Source: Ctenosaura bakeri (Eukaryota > Chordata > Lepidosauria > Squamata > Iguanidae). Taken from it: a DNA stretch of 64,000 nt. A model generated the notes under the pieces. The model was not told where the DNA came from, did not search any database, and was given only the letters and a program-made list of their open reading frames with translations. The position numbers were made by a program, and so were the translations under genes. Location of the stretch: the NCBI GenBank assembly GCA_948474755.1, contig CAOLHI010001314.1:248001-312000 (forward strand), read 5' to 3'. Each line of letters begins with the position of its first letter. Positions within the stretch are counted from its first letter, which is position 1. Positions 53,351-64,000 of the stretch are shown piece by piece.

Positions 53351-53664
53351 TATGGGGTATAAAGGTTTTAAAATAAAAAAATTGTGGCAAAATGATATGG
53401 AATATGACTACAACCCATACTGGGGTGGGAATTATATAGACCTCTAGGTGATGGTAGATAGTAACTCCCATAAGCCCTAATCAGCACAACCAGTGATGAA
53501 AAATGCTGGGAGGTGCAGTTCAAAAACAGTTGGTAGGTTGCAAGTTTCCTAGCACACACAATTTCCCAAGCTTCTTGTGATGAGCCTTTTGGATTATGAA
53601 ATAGCATCCCCTTTATGTTTACTTTCTGCTTTCCTTCTAAAGCATTTTACATCTTCATGACAGG

Positions 53665-53844
53665 GGCCATTTCTGCACTAGCCTGTTATAGCGCTATGAT
53701 TCCACTTGCAACATCCTATGGAATCCTGGGGTTTGCAGTTTCGGGAGGGGCCAGCCGGCCCCTCCCGAAACTGCAAACCCCAGGATTCCATAGGATGTTG
53801 CAAGTGGAATCATAGCGCTATAACACGCTAGTGCAGAGATGACC
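53665..53844. mobile_element. Palindromic GGCC-family MITE, AGG duplication
   Basis: 180 bp, nearly perfect hairpin centred on GGGGCCAGCCGGCCCC. Perfect triplet AGG on both sides (53,662-53,664 and 53,845-53,847). Confidence 0.92.
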
Positions 53845-54260
53845 AGGGAGTTGATAAGTCAGCATGGCATAAGGAACCAAATCAAACACAATGGTGGGGT
53901 GCCAACTTCTCAGAATTTGGAAACATTACTGGAAAACTGGTGTATTAGCGCTAGCATTGATATGAACAGGACTTACTTCTTTAACAGAAAATTTGGTACC
54001 AAAGGCAGAAGTAACGGGGGAAAAATAGGGATAAGATTCCTGAGCCACAATAATGAAGAACAGTTCAGTTTGTTCAGAATTAACAATACTTAAGTGTGAA
54101 ATGGAATAATCAGGTCAGGTAGCTCTTATATAAGTAAATAATAACATTTTGAATCTTCTGCAGACCTCTTGAAGATTTCTCCCAAAATGTATCTGGGAAT
54201 GACCTTTGCTTTCATCAGCCTCCCCTTTTTTCACGATTTCCATTTTGGTGGCCAGCCTTA

Positions 54261-54462
54261 CGTCTCTTCCGCACTACACTGTTATAGTGCTGTTATTCCA
54301 TTTTCGACATCCTGTGGAATTCTGAGTTTTGTAGTTTACTGAGGCCAAAGAGCTTTCTGGCTGAGAATGCTAAATGTCCCTCCCTAAACTGAAAATCTTG
54401 GGATTCCATAGGGTGTTGAAAGTGGAATAATAGCACTTGAACAGTGTGGTGCAGAAAGGGCC
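54261..54462. mobile_element. Palindromic GGCC-family MITE, long form, diverged
   Basis: TTCCGCACTACACTGTTATAG left end, middle AAAGAGCTTTCTGGCTGAGA, right end GTGCAGAAAGGGCC. Confidence 0.8.
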
Positions 54463-54731
54463 CGAAAGTCTGTGCATCTCCAGCTCTCCTTCATCATCTT
54501 TCTAGCACTAATGTTCTTTTAAAAACTTACAGACAGAAAATGAGGAGGAAAATGAGGGCTGCCTGGACATCTAAAGAGTGCAAATAGGAGCTTCACCGTT
54601 AGAAGCTTTATTACTGAAGTGTCTCTGTACTCATAAGATTTACTTTGGGGCTCTCTTTCCATCTAACGGCTTGAGAAGCGGCACTCAGTTGTTGCTGGCT
54701 GGAGAAGGGTCCTCAGTTGGAGCTATACCCA

Positions 54732-54991
54732 GATCATAGAATCATGGAAACATAGAGGCCATTTCTGCACTAGGCTGTCATAGCGCTATGATTCCACTTT
54801 CAACATCCTATGGAATCCTGGGGTTTGCAATTTAGGGAGGGGCGTTTGAGGCCCCCTCCCTAAACTGCAACCCCCTGGATTCCACAGGATGTTGAAAGTG
54901 TAATTATAGCGCTATAACAGTCTAGTGCAGAAATGGCCAGAGTTGGAAGAGACCACAATGGCCATCAAGTCCAACCTCCTGCCATGCAGCA
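54732..54991 (-). mobile_element. CR1 3' end fragment interrupted by a palindromic MITE
   Basis: ATCATAGAATCATGGAAACATAG precedes and AGTTGGAAGAGACCACAATG follows the MITE; together they are the reversed CR1 terminus. Confidence 0.85.
54757..54938. mobile_element. Palindromic GGCC-family MITE nested in CR1, AGA duplication
   Basis: 182 bp. Perfect triplet AGA on both sides (54,754-54,756 and 54,939-54,941). The CR1 consensus around ATAGAGTTGG confirms the empty site. Confidence 0.93.
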
Positions 54992-55690
54992 ACAAAGATC
55001 ATGGGCTACATTTTTGGACTGCATCTCCCAGAATTCCCCAGCTGGTAAAAAATAGCTGGGGAGAAGGTGGCTGATGGATTCATACCAGAGGATTCATACC
55101 ACAGTGCGGTGTTAGCTCATAGCTCCAAGGTACAGAAACCTGCACTTTTGAAGTGCTCTTTATTTTCCTGCTGTCATTTCTGGCATTAGCAATCCCAGCT
55201 GGACACACCACCGAGGGACACTACTTAATCTTCCTCTGTCTTGAAAATCATTTCTAAGCAGCACAAATTCACCCCCTGGGCTGAGCCTAGCTAATCAAAT
55301 TCAGGCAGTGAGAGTCAGCCAGGACAGAGGCAACTGGGGAAATGCAAAGCCCTGATTGTACCAATTGTGTGAGCAACAGAGAGGTGACCTCTTCCAAAGT
55401 GCAAGTGACCTCAGTTAAGGTCGTATGCACAGATGAACCACAGAGAGCAAAATTTATCATTTTCCTTAACAACCTGTCACAACAAATGGGTGCAAGGGCA
55501 GTGGCAATAGTTGCCCAAGAGAACTCAAAAGGACACAGGTCAATTCTCTTAAAGCCAATTAGCCCACTTGCTTGGCATTCATTTCAGGTTTTGCTAAAGC
55601 TGGGTCAAGCTATTTGGGCCAAGCATCTTTACTCTGGTTTTTCAAGATGGGGCCCAAAAAGGCAACCATGACTTTCCTAACAACTCTTGA
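54992..55690. other. Unrecognised intergenic sequence
   Basis: No gene or named repeat beyond a short inverted TCCCAGAATTCCCCAGC motif. Confidence 0.4.
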
Positions 55691-55890
55691 GACCTTTCCA
55701 CACAACACTGTTATAGTGCTATTGTTTCACTTTCTGCATGCTATGGAATCCTAGGGTTTGCATTTTAGGGATGGGCACTGAGAAATCTCAGCCAGAGAGC
55801 TCTTGGGCCTCAGTAAACTACAAACCCCAGAATTCCACAGGATGTTGAAAGTGGAATAATAGCGCTGTAACAATGTAGTGTAGAAAGGCC
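55691..55890. mobile_element. Palindromic GGCC-family MITE, long form
   Basis: GACCTTTCCACACAACACTG to GTGTAGAAAGGCC with the middle CAGAGAGCTCTTGGGCCTCA. Flanking triplets differ. Confidence 0.82.
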
Positions 55891-56250
55891 CTTGGTCCAA
55901 TAACATAAAGTGGGGTGGGCAACGTTCAGGCTCAAGGCTATCTGTGGCCCCCAAAGCTCTTTTAGCAGCCCTCAGCCCCTCCAGAATCCCTTGCCTGACC
56001 TTTTTCTGGCAAAAAAAGAGAAAATGTTTCTCCTAGAAGCCTCCATAACAGGCAATTCACCTTTAAATAATAGGAAATATTTGGGACTTTGCTAAGTAGA
56101 GTGTGGCAGGACTAGCACCACCTGAGTTTATGTTAGAAAGAAAATTACTTGGGATGCTCTTGTAAGGCAAACAAGAAGAACCTATGCTTATTAAATTAGG
56201 AAATCCATCCTGAGATAGGAAACAAGACAGGGAAAAGAAGCTGATCTATA

Positions 56251-57129
56251 CAGTTGGCCTTCCACATTTGTGGGTTTGACTTTCATGGATTTGACTACAG
56301 TCAGCCCTCCCCATTTGCAGGTTTCACTTTTGCGGATTTGATTATTCACAGATTGTTTGCTGTCACCTCTGCTGCCTCCTTATGCCATTTTTAATCGGCA
56401 CTGCAGGCTTGCAGGCTTTGTGAGACTGAGAAACCATGAATGAGGCATGTAAGTTCCTATTAAAAAATAATAAAAATGGTGTGGGGCAGCAATGGAGGTG
56501 GCAGTCAGCCCCACCAGCTCCTCACTTCTGCCTTGTATAGGAACCCTGCAGCCTCAAAGGAATCTACAGCGGGTTGAATATGGTGATCATACTTTTGTGT
56601 GTGTTAAATATGGCTTGGGAGCGCCCAGAGTTATTCACGGTTTTTCTAGTTTCCTGTGCCCCTGACCCTTGCGAATGTGGAGGGATGACTGTATTTGTGA
56701 GTTTCTCCAGCCCCAGCCCCCCACATCAGGTGCTTCTTTTCCAGGGGATCCTTTCCTCTAGGCAGCTCTGGCCAGGCCGTGCAAATCTTTAAAAACTCAC
56801 CTCTGGTTATTCTATTCTTCCACCATCCACTGCCAAGCCAGTTAAAGATGGCTTGAGGCTTGAATTCTCAGCACAACTAACCCTATCCCAATGCCTCCCC
56901 ACACACGCAAGGAAGGCGATGGGTGAGACAGAGGAAGTATAGGGCCATCATGTCGACCCACCTCTTTCTCTCTCCTTTCTCTGAGCTAATTTGGACTCTG
57001 AATGCCTACTCTCCCCACCATGACTTAGCCCCCTTCCCATGGGCACATTGATACATTTTGATATTTGCTATCTTTCCTCTTTTGCATGGGTCCTGCAACC
57101 TCACCCCAGTGAATGTGGAAGACCAATTC
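56251..57129. mobile_element. Tigger/pogo-like element containing a second one
   Basis: Outer termini CAGTTGGCCTTCCACATTTG and GTGAATGTGGAAGACCAATTC, with TA on each side. Interrupted at 56,298-56,691. Confidence 0.65.
56298..56691 (-). mobile_element. Tigger/pogo-like MITE nested in another
   Basis: TA-flanked; CAGTCAGCCCTCCCCATTTG on the left and GCGAATGTGGAGGGATGACTG on the right. Opposite orientation to 51,911. Confidence 0.82.
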
Positions 57130-57250
57130 TACTTGGTTGCCGAGACCCCCTAAAGGCTTGATTTAAACTGCCATACTCTATTGCCTAGATTATCATATTC
57201 TGTGATGGTTCAGAACTAAACTATCATACTCTGATAATACTGTAAACTAA

Positions 57251-57394
57251 GGCCATTTCCACACTAGCCTGTTATAGCGCTATTATTCCACTTGCAACGT
57301 CCGGCCGGCCCCTCCCGAAACTGCAAACCCCAGGATTCCATAGGATGTTGAAAGTGGAATAATCACGCTATAGGAGTGTACTGCGGAAATGGCC
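57251..57394. mobile_element. Palindromic GGCC-family MITE, left arm shortened
   Basis: 144 bp. The left arm lacks the TCCTATGGAATCCTGGGG part, so only the outer 50 bp pair perfectly. Confidence 0.82.
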
Positions 57395-58545
57395 CTGGTC
57401 AAGTAACATTGCAAGGCAAAAGTAAACCCCCTCTGAATAAATTTTGAAAAGAAAACCTCCTATGAGTGAGTCCACCTGAAGACACATGGCAACCAAATCA
57501 GATGTCAGGACGTCCTCTCCTGCCCCCAGCTCCAGGTTTCCATACCATTTAGATATCCAGATTTTACTCAGGAGCTAGGTCCATTTATTCAGGTTGTCAT
57601 CATGACTGTTTTCATAATCAGGTATTTCTGACCACTTTTCAATCCTCATCTATCCCATCTCTTTGACATTAAAAGGACATCAATCTAAGATATTGGCTTT
57701 GAAATTTCAGGGAATAGGATGCTGCTTTTCTGGGAGCTCTGTGCAGCAGGGAAGGAAAAGGTTAATCTGGCCCCCGTCCCCCACAAGCTGCAATACCAAA
57801 AATTATCAGGTCTCCCTACACGATGGTATTTCCATTTTTTAAAATATGCATGTTAAATAGAAGGACGTACTTCTTGTGTGATAGGTAGGTCTTCGGAATT
57901 AGTTTTGTTGGGGACAAACTGTTGAAGAGCAGAGCTGGGAGAAGTTACTTAGCACAATTCCTATACCTCCCCCCTCGCCCACTCACCCATTGCCACCACA
58001 AGCTTGGCTGCTTACAAAAATGTAGAGCTACCGTTTTCACAGCAAGGCAGCAAAGATTGAGGGCATCCTATCCTGGGATGCAGATGCACATTTTCTTTTG
58101 TGCCACTATCATTGCTGAACAAAACAAGGGTTTGCCGGTTTCTGAACTTCTGTCAAAAAGTGTGGAACATCAGTAGACAGAGATCATAGAAGAACAAATG
58201 TGCACACAGCAGGAAATGGTGCCACTTCTGGTCTCAGAAGTGGGGAATCTATTGTCTGTTTCATTTTGTCTTTCAGCATCCAAAATTTTCTGCTGTGCTT
58301 GAATGCACTGGTTTAATTCTACAAAGCCTCATATGGATGGAACAGGTGGCAACTCTGGAAGAAAAGAAGACCATTTCACCCTCAACTCTGGGCAGATAAT
58401 CAATTGAAGAAACACTATACCTCATCGGAACTTGGAACACTTTCCTTTTTTTTGAATTACAACTCCCTGAATCTAAATGGCTGCTTTCCCAAGCTCTGGG
58501 TGGAGTGAAACAAAGGAAAAGTTCATTTGCAAAGTACCAGATGTC
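57395..58545. other. Unrecognised intergenic sequence
   Basis: No gene or named repeat. Confidence 0.4.
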
Positions 58546-58747
58546 CTTGGGTTGCCAGAGTGAAAACTGGAGACAACTCCTCTACTTTTAAGGGTTGCAA
58601 AGAGGGAGTTTCAAGAGTTTCAAGAGTTTCAAGTTTCAAGTTTCAAGAGGTGTTGCTTGTTGTGCAAGCAACGGACAAGCAACACCTGCTGAAATTCCCC
58701 CTTCTGTTAAAAGTACCATCTCCAGTTTTCACTCTAGCAACCTCAAG
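58546..58747. repeat. Two-level fold-back repeat with TTTCAAGAG tandem array
   Basis: Outer arms CTTGGGTTGCCAGAGTGAAA and the complement of TTTTCACTCTAGCAACCTCAAG pair over about 40 bp. An inner pair AGGTGTTGCTTGT / ACAAGCAACACCT (58,649-58,687) and a TTTCAAG(AG) tandem array (58,609-58,649) lie between. Confidence 0.75.
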
Positions 58748-58879
58748 CTTCCCCCAGACTTAAAAACAAAGTAAGAGTAGGTATTTATTTGTTTCATTTC
58801 TATTTCAACTTTCCTCCTATGCACTCAAGGCAGCATACAGTGCTGTCCTCTTTCTCACTTTATCCTCCAAACAGAAAGG

Positions 58880-59000
58880 GTTGGATAGAAAGAGGCAAAG
58901 GGAACTGGCCCCAGGTCACCCAATGTTCTCCATAGGGATTTGAAGCCAGACCTCCCAAAACCCAGTCCAACACTCTAACTCCAACACCACACCACATTTC
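58880..59000 (-). mobile_element. tRNA-headed SINE fragment
   Basis: GGATTTGAAGCCAGACCTCCC (reversed box B), then CCCAGTCCAACACTCTAACTC, is the reversed head of a Sauria-type SINE. Confidence 0.5.
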
Positions 59001-59259
59001 AGTGGTCAATTTTAGCATATCATGTCCTTCAGAGGGGAAAAAGGTCCATAGAGAGCCAAGGCACTCATAGCCTCTACTGTGTTTTCAAACTTTTTAAAGA
59101 GTTTTTTGTTTTGTTTTTCCAAAAGGAAAACACTGCCTAAACCTTGGTAGAAAACCATGGGACAAACGTAACTGATTTGGATGTAGAGAAGAAGGGTTGA
59201 AACAAAATACCAATTTGACCCAAGACCCAAGAGACTGTGTGTGGTGTCTCTCTCTCTAT

Positions 59260-59435
59260 GGCCATTTCTGCACTAAGCTGTTACAGCACGATGATTCCAC
59301 TTTCAACATCCTCTGGAATCCTGGGGTTTGCAGTTTCGGGGCCAGCTGGTCCCTCTCGAAACTGCAAACCCCAGGATTCCAGAGGATGTTGAAAGTGGAA
59401 TCATCGCGCTTTAACAGCCTAGTGCGGAAATGGCC
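59260..59435. mobile_element. Palindromic GGCC-family MITE, TAT duplication
   Basis: 176-bp hairpin. Perfect triplet TAT on both sides (59,257-59,259 and 59,436-59,438). Confidence 0.92.
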
Positions 59436-59801
59436 TATGAATCCTTCCCTCTTGCTGCCTCCTCTTCCCACCCCCCCAGAAAAGCTTCTTCTAAGGGTAA
59501 AGGGATGCTCCAGACAGGTGCACAATCCAGAGAAGAAGACATCAAGAACACACCCTCTCTTATATGTGTTCCCACAAAATTGCTTTGCACAATAATACTT
59601 CCTACAATAACACTCAAGCCCAAAACTTTTCAAGTGCCAGTGAGTACCAAAGATTGATTAGGAAATGATGTGCATCTTGCTCCAAAGATATCGGGAAGTG
59701 CTTGCAAAAGTAATCTGAGCATCTTTGACACAGGATTTCAGTAAGAACGGTGATGCTGTGACAAGAGATACAGACAGCAGAGCTAGTGAACTTCTCCACT
59801 A

Positions 59802-60187
59802 CAGTTAGCCCTCCACATTTGCAGGTTTCATTTTTGCAGATTTGATTATTCACAGATTATTTGCTGTCACCTCTGCTGCCTCCTTATGCCATTTTTCATA
59901 GGGACTGCAAGCCTCGTGAGACTGAGAAACTGCGAATGAGACTTGTAAGTCCCCATTAAAAATGGTGTGGGGCAGCCGTGGAGGTGGCTATAAGCCCTCC
60001 TAGCACCCCACTTCTGCCTTGTGAAGGAACCCTGATGCCCCAAAGGAATCCACAGTGGGTTGAATATGCTGATCAGACTTTTTGTGCGTGTTAAATATGG
60101 TTTGGGAGGGCCTAGAGTTATTCACGGTTTTTTCACTTTCACAGGGGTCCTGTGCCTCTAACCCTAGCAAATGTGGAGGGATGACTA
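59802..60187 (-). mobile_element. Tigger/pogo-like MITE
   Basis: TA-flanked; CAGTTAGCCCTCCACATTTG and GCAAATGTGGAGGGATGACT. Homologous to 56,298-56,691. Confidence 0.82.
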
Positions 60188-60388
60188 TATATAGGTCCTT
60201 GGCTTAAAAGGACAATGTGACATATCATAGACTCCTCCAACGCAGAGTCCTCCTGATATGTCCCAACATCTCTAGTTATCATGCTATCTGAAGAGAACAG
60301 GAGTTGTAACGCAACACATTTCTGGGTTGGGGAAGGCTAGTGTAGTGGGCTGAGTGTTGGAGTTGGAAAACCTCACTGTGCTATCAGT

Positions 60389-60524
60389 CTCTGGTTCTCA
60401 ATCTTTGGTTCTTGTGGTTATTTTGGACTTCAGCTCCCAAAAGCCCAGGCAGCATGGCCACCGGTTAGGCATTTGGGGAGTTGAAGTTCAAAACACCTGG
60501 AGAGCCAAGGGCTGAGAATCACTG
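60389..60524. mobile_element. Short hAT-like hairpin MITE
   Basis: CTCTGGTTCTCAATCTTTGG on the left and CCAAGGGCTGAGAATCACTG on the right are inverted. An inner inverted pair surrounds CTTCAGCTCCCA / GGGAGTTGAAG. Confidence 0.6.
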
Positions 60525-60533
60525 TTCAAAGTA

Positions 60534-60702
60534 CTCTATTTGCTGGTGTATAAGACTCACTTTTTCCCCCTGAAAAATACTATTTGAAAATGGGGTGGAT
60601 CTTATATGCCAATGTGTCTTATACAACAGCAAATATTATTTGCTTGTGTATAAATGAGGTGCGTCTTATACATGGGTGCATCTTCTATGCTGGCAAATAC
60701 AG
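60534..60702. mobile_element. Tc1/mariner-like MITE
   Basis: CTCTATTTGCTGGTGTATAAG and the complement of CTATGCTGGCAAATACAG are inverted termini, flanked by TA on both sides. Interior is a repeated CTTATA(T/C) motif. Non-coding. Confidence 0.65.
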
Positions 60703-61215
60703 TACTCTTGGTCAAATCAGTCTTCCTCAAATTGAATTGCTTCATGGAATGGCTGGGAAACTCTGCTTCACGTGGGTCAGAGGTTTAAACTGGAAGCCTT
60801 TAAGTTTCTGAGAGGCTGTTCCTTGTGGCAAGCCAGTACGCTCAACCTTTTGGAGCCGAGAAGGAAGGGAACGTGCCCTCGCAGAGGATGTGCCAAGACT
60901 TGGTACACTGGTGGCTATGGATACCACCCTAGCTCATCAATCCAGGGATGGTCGCCTAAGAGAGAAGTGTAACGTAGCTTCTGTTGATTAAATGTTCCAA
61001 TTCAATAATTGCCTCATAAGCCAAGGATGTTAATCTATCAAATGCCTCACAGGGTAGCACAGTGGCACAGGTAACCGATTGGATCTGACCTTTCCTGGAG
61101 AATGTTAAATGTGACCAAACACCATGGCTATAGCAGCTGAAGGAATCAGGGTGCTGATGCACACAGACAACAACAGCAATGACAAAGAATGAAAATGACC
61201 ATCTTCTCCTGCTAG

Positions 61216-61303
61216 GACTCGGCACACTGCCTTGCTTAATATTCCCTACCTCACATGGAAAGGTATTGACCGAAGCCAAGTGCTGCACAATTATTATGAC
61301 AAG
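61216..61303 (+). other. Candidate orphan exon (unrecognised)
   Basis: Acceptor CTTCTCCTGCTAG and donor AAG|GTAAAG frame an 88-bp segment open in two frames (one reads TRHTALLNIPYLTWKGIDRS). No partner exon or family recognised; may be chance. Confidence 0.2.
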
Positions 61304-61670
61304 GTAAAGACAACAAAAGGCATGTCTGTCCTGTGAGCTTACAATCCACATGCTTTCCCCACTTTTCTGACAAGTTAGGGACTGAAGCGCAGTCAGAAAG
61401 TGGAAATGGTTGAAAAAGTGGAACCCATCTACTATAGGGAACATGAAGGACTTACAGAGGCTCACTTAGGACTGATTGTGTGCATATCTCTTAGTTGGCT
61501 TGGTGCTGTTAGGGCCCACCTCTGGCCACCAGTATTGATATGCTTTGGATGGGCACCATATCCAAATTGGCGTCATGTTTAATTGACAAATGCATTAATT
61601 GGCACTGATATCCAAATCAAACCTGAAAGTGACTGGGAGGTCAAACTGACAGAGGGAGAACTCTGACTGT

Positions 61671-62196
61671 CATAGAGTCATAGAATTACAGAGTCGGAGG
61701 AGACCACAGGGGCCAGCCATTCAGTCCAACCCTCTGCCACGCAGGAACCCACATGAAAGCACTGCTGACAGATGGCCACCCAGCCTCTGCTTAAAAACCT
61801 CCAAAGAAGGAGACTCCACCACACTCCACGGAGGCAGCACATTCCACTGCTGGATAGCTCTGACTGTCAGGACGTTCTTCCTGAGGTTTAAGTAGAATCT
61901 CTTTTCCTGAAGCTTGAATCCATTGCTCTTTGTCCTAGTCTCTAGAGCAGCAGAAAACAAGCCCTGCTCCCTCCTTGACGTGACATCCCTTTCAATATTT
62001 AAACATGGCTATCATGTCCCCTCTTAACCTTCTCTTTTGCAGACTAAACATACCTAGCTCCCTAAGATGTTCCTCATGGGGCTTCGTGGCTTCCAGACCC
62101 TTCACCATTTTGATTGCCCTCCTCTGGACACCCCCCAGCTTGTCAATATCCTTCTTGAAATTGACAAGCTGGAGCGTGTCCAGAGTAGGGCTTGGC
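61671..62196 (-). mobile_element. 5'-truncated CR1 copy ending in an inverted duplication
   Basis: Antisense CR1 3' half with reversed tail on the left. At its 5' end, GCTTGTCAATATCCTTCTTG is followed by AAATTGACAAGCTGGAGCGT, which is CR1 in the opposite strand, forming a fold-back. Confidence 0.85.
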
Positions 62197-62278
62197 AAGT
62201 GGTAGTCAGTTGGTGGTGGTTGGAGAAGGATACTCATTTGGAGCTATACCCAGATCAACAGCAAAGGCCATCGTCGAA

Positions 62279-62366
62279 GGGCCCTCCCTAAACAGCAACA
62301 CCCAGGATTCCATAGGATGTTGAAAGTGGAATAATGGCACTATAACAGTCTAGCGTGGAAATGGCC
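62279..62366. mobile_element. Palindromic GGCC-family MITE, right arm only
   Basis: CCTCCCTAAACAGCAACACC to GTGGAAATGGCC. Left arm absent. Confidence 0.78.
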
Positions 62367-63130
62367 TAGGTTATGCATTCATAACTGTCTTAGTGAATTC
62401 TTGCCCAGGTTTTTAGTGTACTTTGTTCTTAACTTCATATGAGACACTTCGGGGCCCATTCTAGGAGAAAGGTAGGATATAAACTAACTAAATAAATAAG
62501 TTGAACACTCAGCCCAGGTGCCAAGCAGAAAGAGCAAGAGGTAGAGCTTGACAAATCGATGCTTGTATTCATTGGAATTTATACCCAAGTAAAACTGAAC
62601 GGGGTTGCAGCCTAAATAATGTTCTAGCAAAGGTATCAGCAGCAATTCCCCCTGCAATTACTTTTAAAAATCACTGTAGTTTCCGATAACTTGAAATGCA
62701 CTTGTATTCCTTGAGGAAATAAAAATTTCTGAGCTGCTTCTTTCTAAATTTTATCCAATTTGCCAATTTTAATCATGCTGGTGGATTTTGAAATGATTAA
62801 AATTGCATTCTTTTTTTGCCAGCAGTTCTAGGATATAAACATCCTAGCAGAGATTAACAAATTAAACATTTAAATCCTCTTGAGTTCTCTGCCAGTTTCC
62901 TGTGAGCACTCAACACTATTGCATATGGATTCACTAGTAATTTTGAAAATGTAACAAAATTGCCTTTAACTTGCCTCCAAACCACATAGCTTGGGTGTGG
63001 ATGATAGCCAGCATCATGATGATGACATTTCTGGCATAAGTTTCTTTATGCCGGCGTTTGTCACATTCTGTCATTGCCCAATGGATGGATGTAATTCACG
63101 GTTGGGTGAATAGTTCTGCTTGTGTCACTA
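62367..63130. other. Unrecognised intergenic sequence
   Basis: AT-rich. CATTGGAATTTATACCCAAG.. GGGGTTGCAGCC at 62,570-62,615 resembles a common squamate repeat tail. No gene. Confidence 0.4.
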
Positions 63131-63210
63131 CAGTCAACCCTCCACTTTTGTGGGGGTTAGGGACTCAGGACCCTCTAAGTGGAAAAACTGTGAAAAATAA
63201 AAATCACAAA
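63131..63210 (+). mobile_element. Tigger/pogo-like fragment
   Basis: TA then CAGTCAACCCTCCACTTTTG; the right half has decayed into a CAT array. Confidence 0.5.

Positions 63211-63250
<40 letters not shown>
63211..63250 (+). repeat. (CAT)13 microsatellite
   Basis: Uninterrupted CAT units; produces a His-rich spurious frame. Confidence 0.95.
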
Positions 63251-63251
<1 letters not shown>

Positions 63252-63331
63252 ATTTTACCTGAGAACATTCCTCTAGCATTGATTCTATGGTCAATTTCTG
63301 GTGGAAGTGTTCTCTCTGGGAATCTCTAGGT

Positions 63332-64000
63332 CAGAGCTTTCCAAACTGTGTGTCGCGACACTGTAGTGTGTCGCCTGCAGTGTGTAGGTGTGTCACGCCA
63401 ATGTAACGGGTGGAGGGGCTGCCTTTTCTGCTGCCGGGTTGGGCCACACTTGGGTAGAGGGGCTGCCCCTCCCCTCAGTGCTGCCCCGGGCTAAGGAAGA
63501 CCCTGGCAAGGGCAGCAGACCAGGCTCAGGTGGAGGGGATGCCTCTCTGCAGAAGAGAAGGTTAAAAGGGGACATGAGCGCCATGTTTAAATATTTGAAG
63601 GGATGCCATGTAGAGGAAGGAGAGGGCTTGTTTTCTGCTGCCCCAGAGACTAGGACAAGGAGCAATGGATTCAAGCTGCAGGAAAGGAGATTCCTCCTGA
63701 AGCTCAGGAAGAACTTCCTGATGGTCAGGGCTGTCTGGCAGTGGAATCTGCAGCCTTGGAGTGTAGTGGAGTCTCCTTCTTTGGAGGTTTTTAAGCAGAG
63801 GCTAGATGGCCATCTGTCGGGAGTGGGGTGTTCCTGCATGGCAGGGGGTTGGACTGGATGCCCCGTGTGGTCTCTTCCAACTCCACATTTCTATGATTCT
63901 ATGATTCTCTTGCCTCCGCTGCCCTGGGCCAGGGAAGACTCTGGCGAAGGTGGCAGTGGCAGGCCAGGCTCGGGTGGAGGGGCTGCTTCCATTTACTGAA
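63332..64000. mobile_element. hAT transposon, second copy, runs off right edge
   Basis: Starts CAGAGCTTTCCAAACTGTG like 23,252. Interior GC-rich (GCTGCCCCGGGC..). A CR1 fragment is inserted at 63,545-63,908, after which hAT sequence resumes. Confidence 0.75.
63545..63908 (+). mobile_element. 5'-truncated CR1 nested in hAT
   Basis: Begins TCTGCAGAAGAGAAGGTTAA and ends TTTCTATGATTCTATGATTCT. Its ORF2 C-terminus is still open in one frame. Confidence 0.9.

Noticed and set aside
60956..61465. 169-codon minus-strand frame with Phe/Cys-rich text
   Set aside because: No recognisable domain; overlaps a repeat shared with about 43,660-43,740.
63388..63999. 203-codon plus-strand frame
   Set aside because: Chimera of hAT interior and a CR1 ORF2 remnant; not a gene.

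Overview
This is nuclear DNA from a vertebrate, almost certainly a squamate reptile (lizard or snake). Five spliced exons of the conserved ciliary gene CLUAP1 (IFT38) lie on the minus strand. They sit in DNA crowded with reptile-type repeats: CR1 LINEs ending in the ATTCTATG motif, tRNA-headed and 5S-headed SINEs sharing a Sauria-type tail, L2-like and L1-like LINE debris, solo LTRs, hAT and Tigger/pogo-like elements, and more than 20 copies of one short palindromic element. There are no operons, ribosome binding sites, CRISPR arrays or genuine rRNA/tRNA genes. Most long open frames are accidental or belong to transposons.

Layout. Positions 1-20,130 hold the promoter and first five coding exons of CLUAP1, running right to left. 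Exon 1 is at 19,902-19,923, exon 2 at 15,695-15,806, exon 3 at 13,374-13,458, exon 4 at 4,959-5,138 and exon 5 at 1,783-1,878. Together they encode the first 165 residues (N-terminal calponin-homology region), in continuous phase; the rest lies beyond the left edge. A CpG-rich promoter surrounds exon 1. About 90 bp upstream of the start codon is a near-consensus X-box (RFX site), the element expected for a ciliary gene. Five copies of the palindromic element lie within about 2.1 kb around exon 1.

Positions 20,300-64,000, upstream of CLUAP1, contain no host gene I can recognise and are essentially a transposon archive. The centrepiece is a nearly full-length CR1 LINE (37.3-41.66 kb). It has an intact ORF1 (Cys-rich N-terminus plus SGNH esterase domain) and an ORF2 (endonuclease plus reverse transcriptase) broken only by three single-base shifts. 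This CR1 sits inside a palindromic element. That element and a solo LTR both sit inside one SINE, giving a nested stack at about 36.18-41.73 kb.

Insertion signatures can be read directly in many places: 8-bp duplications for hAT elements, TA for Tigger-like elements, 4-bp for solo LTRs, 15-18 bp for L1-like tails, and 3-bp duplications for the palindromic family. The 3-bp duplications (TGA, CTA, TAA, TTA, AGG, AGA, TAT) suggest a DNA transposon family, but they do not fit the strict TWA target of PIF/Harbinger.
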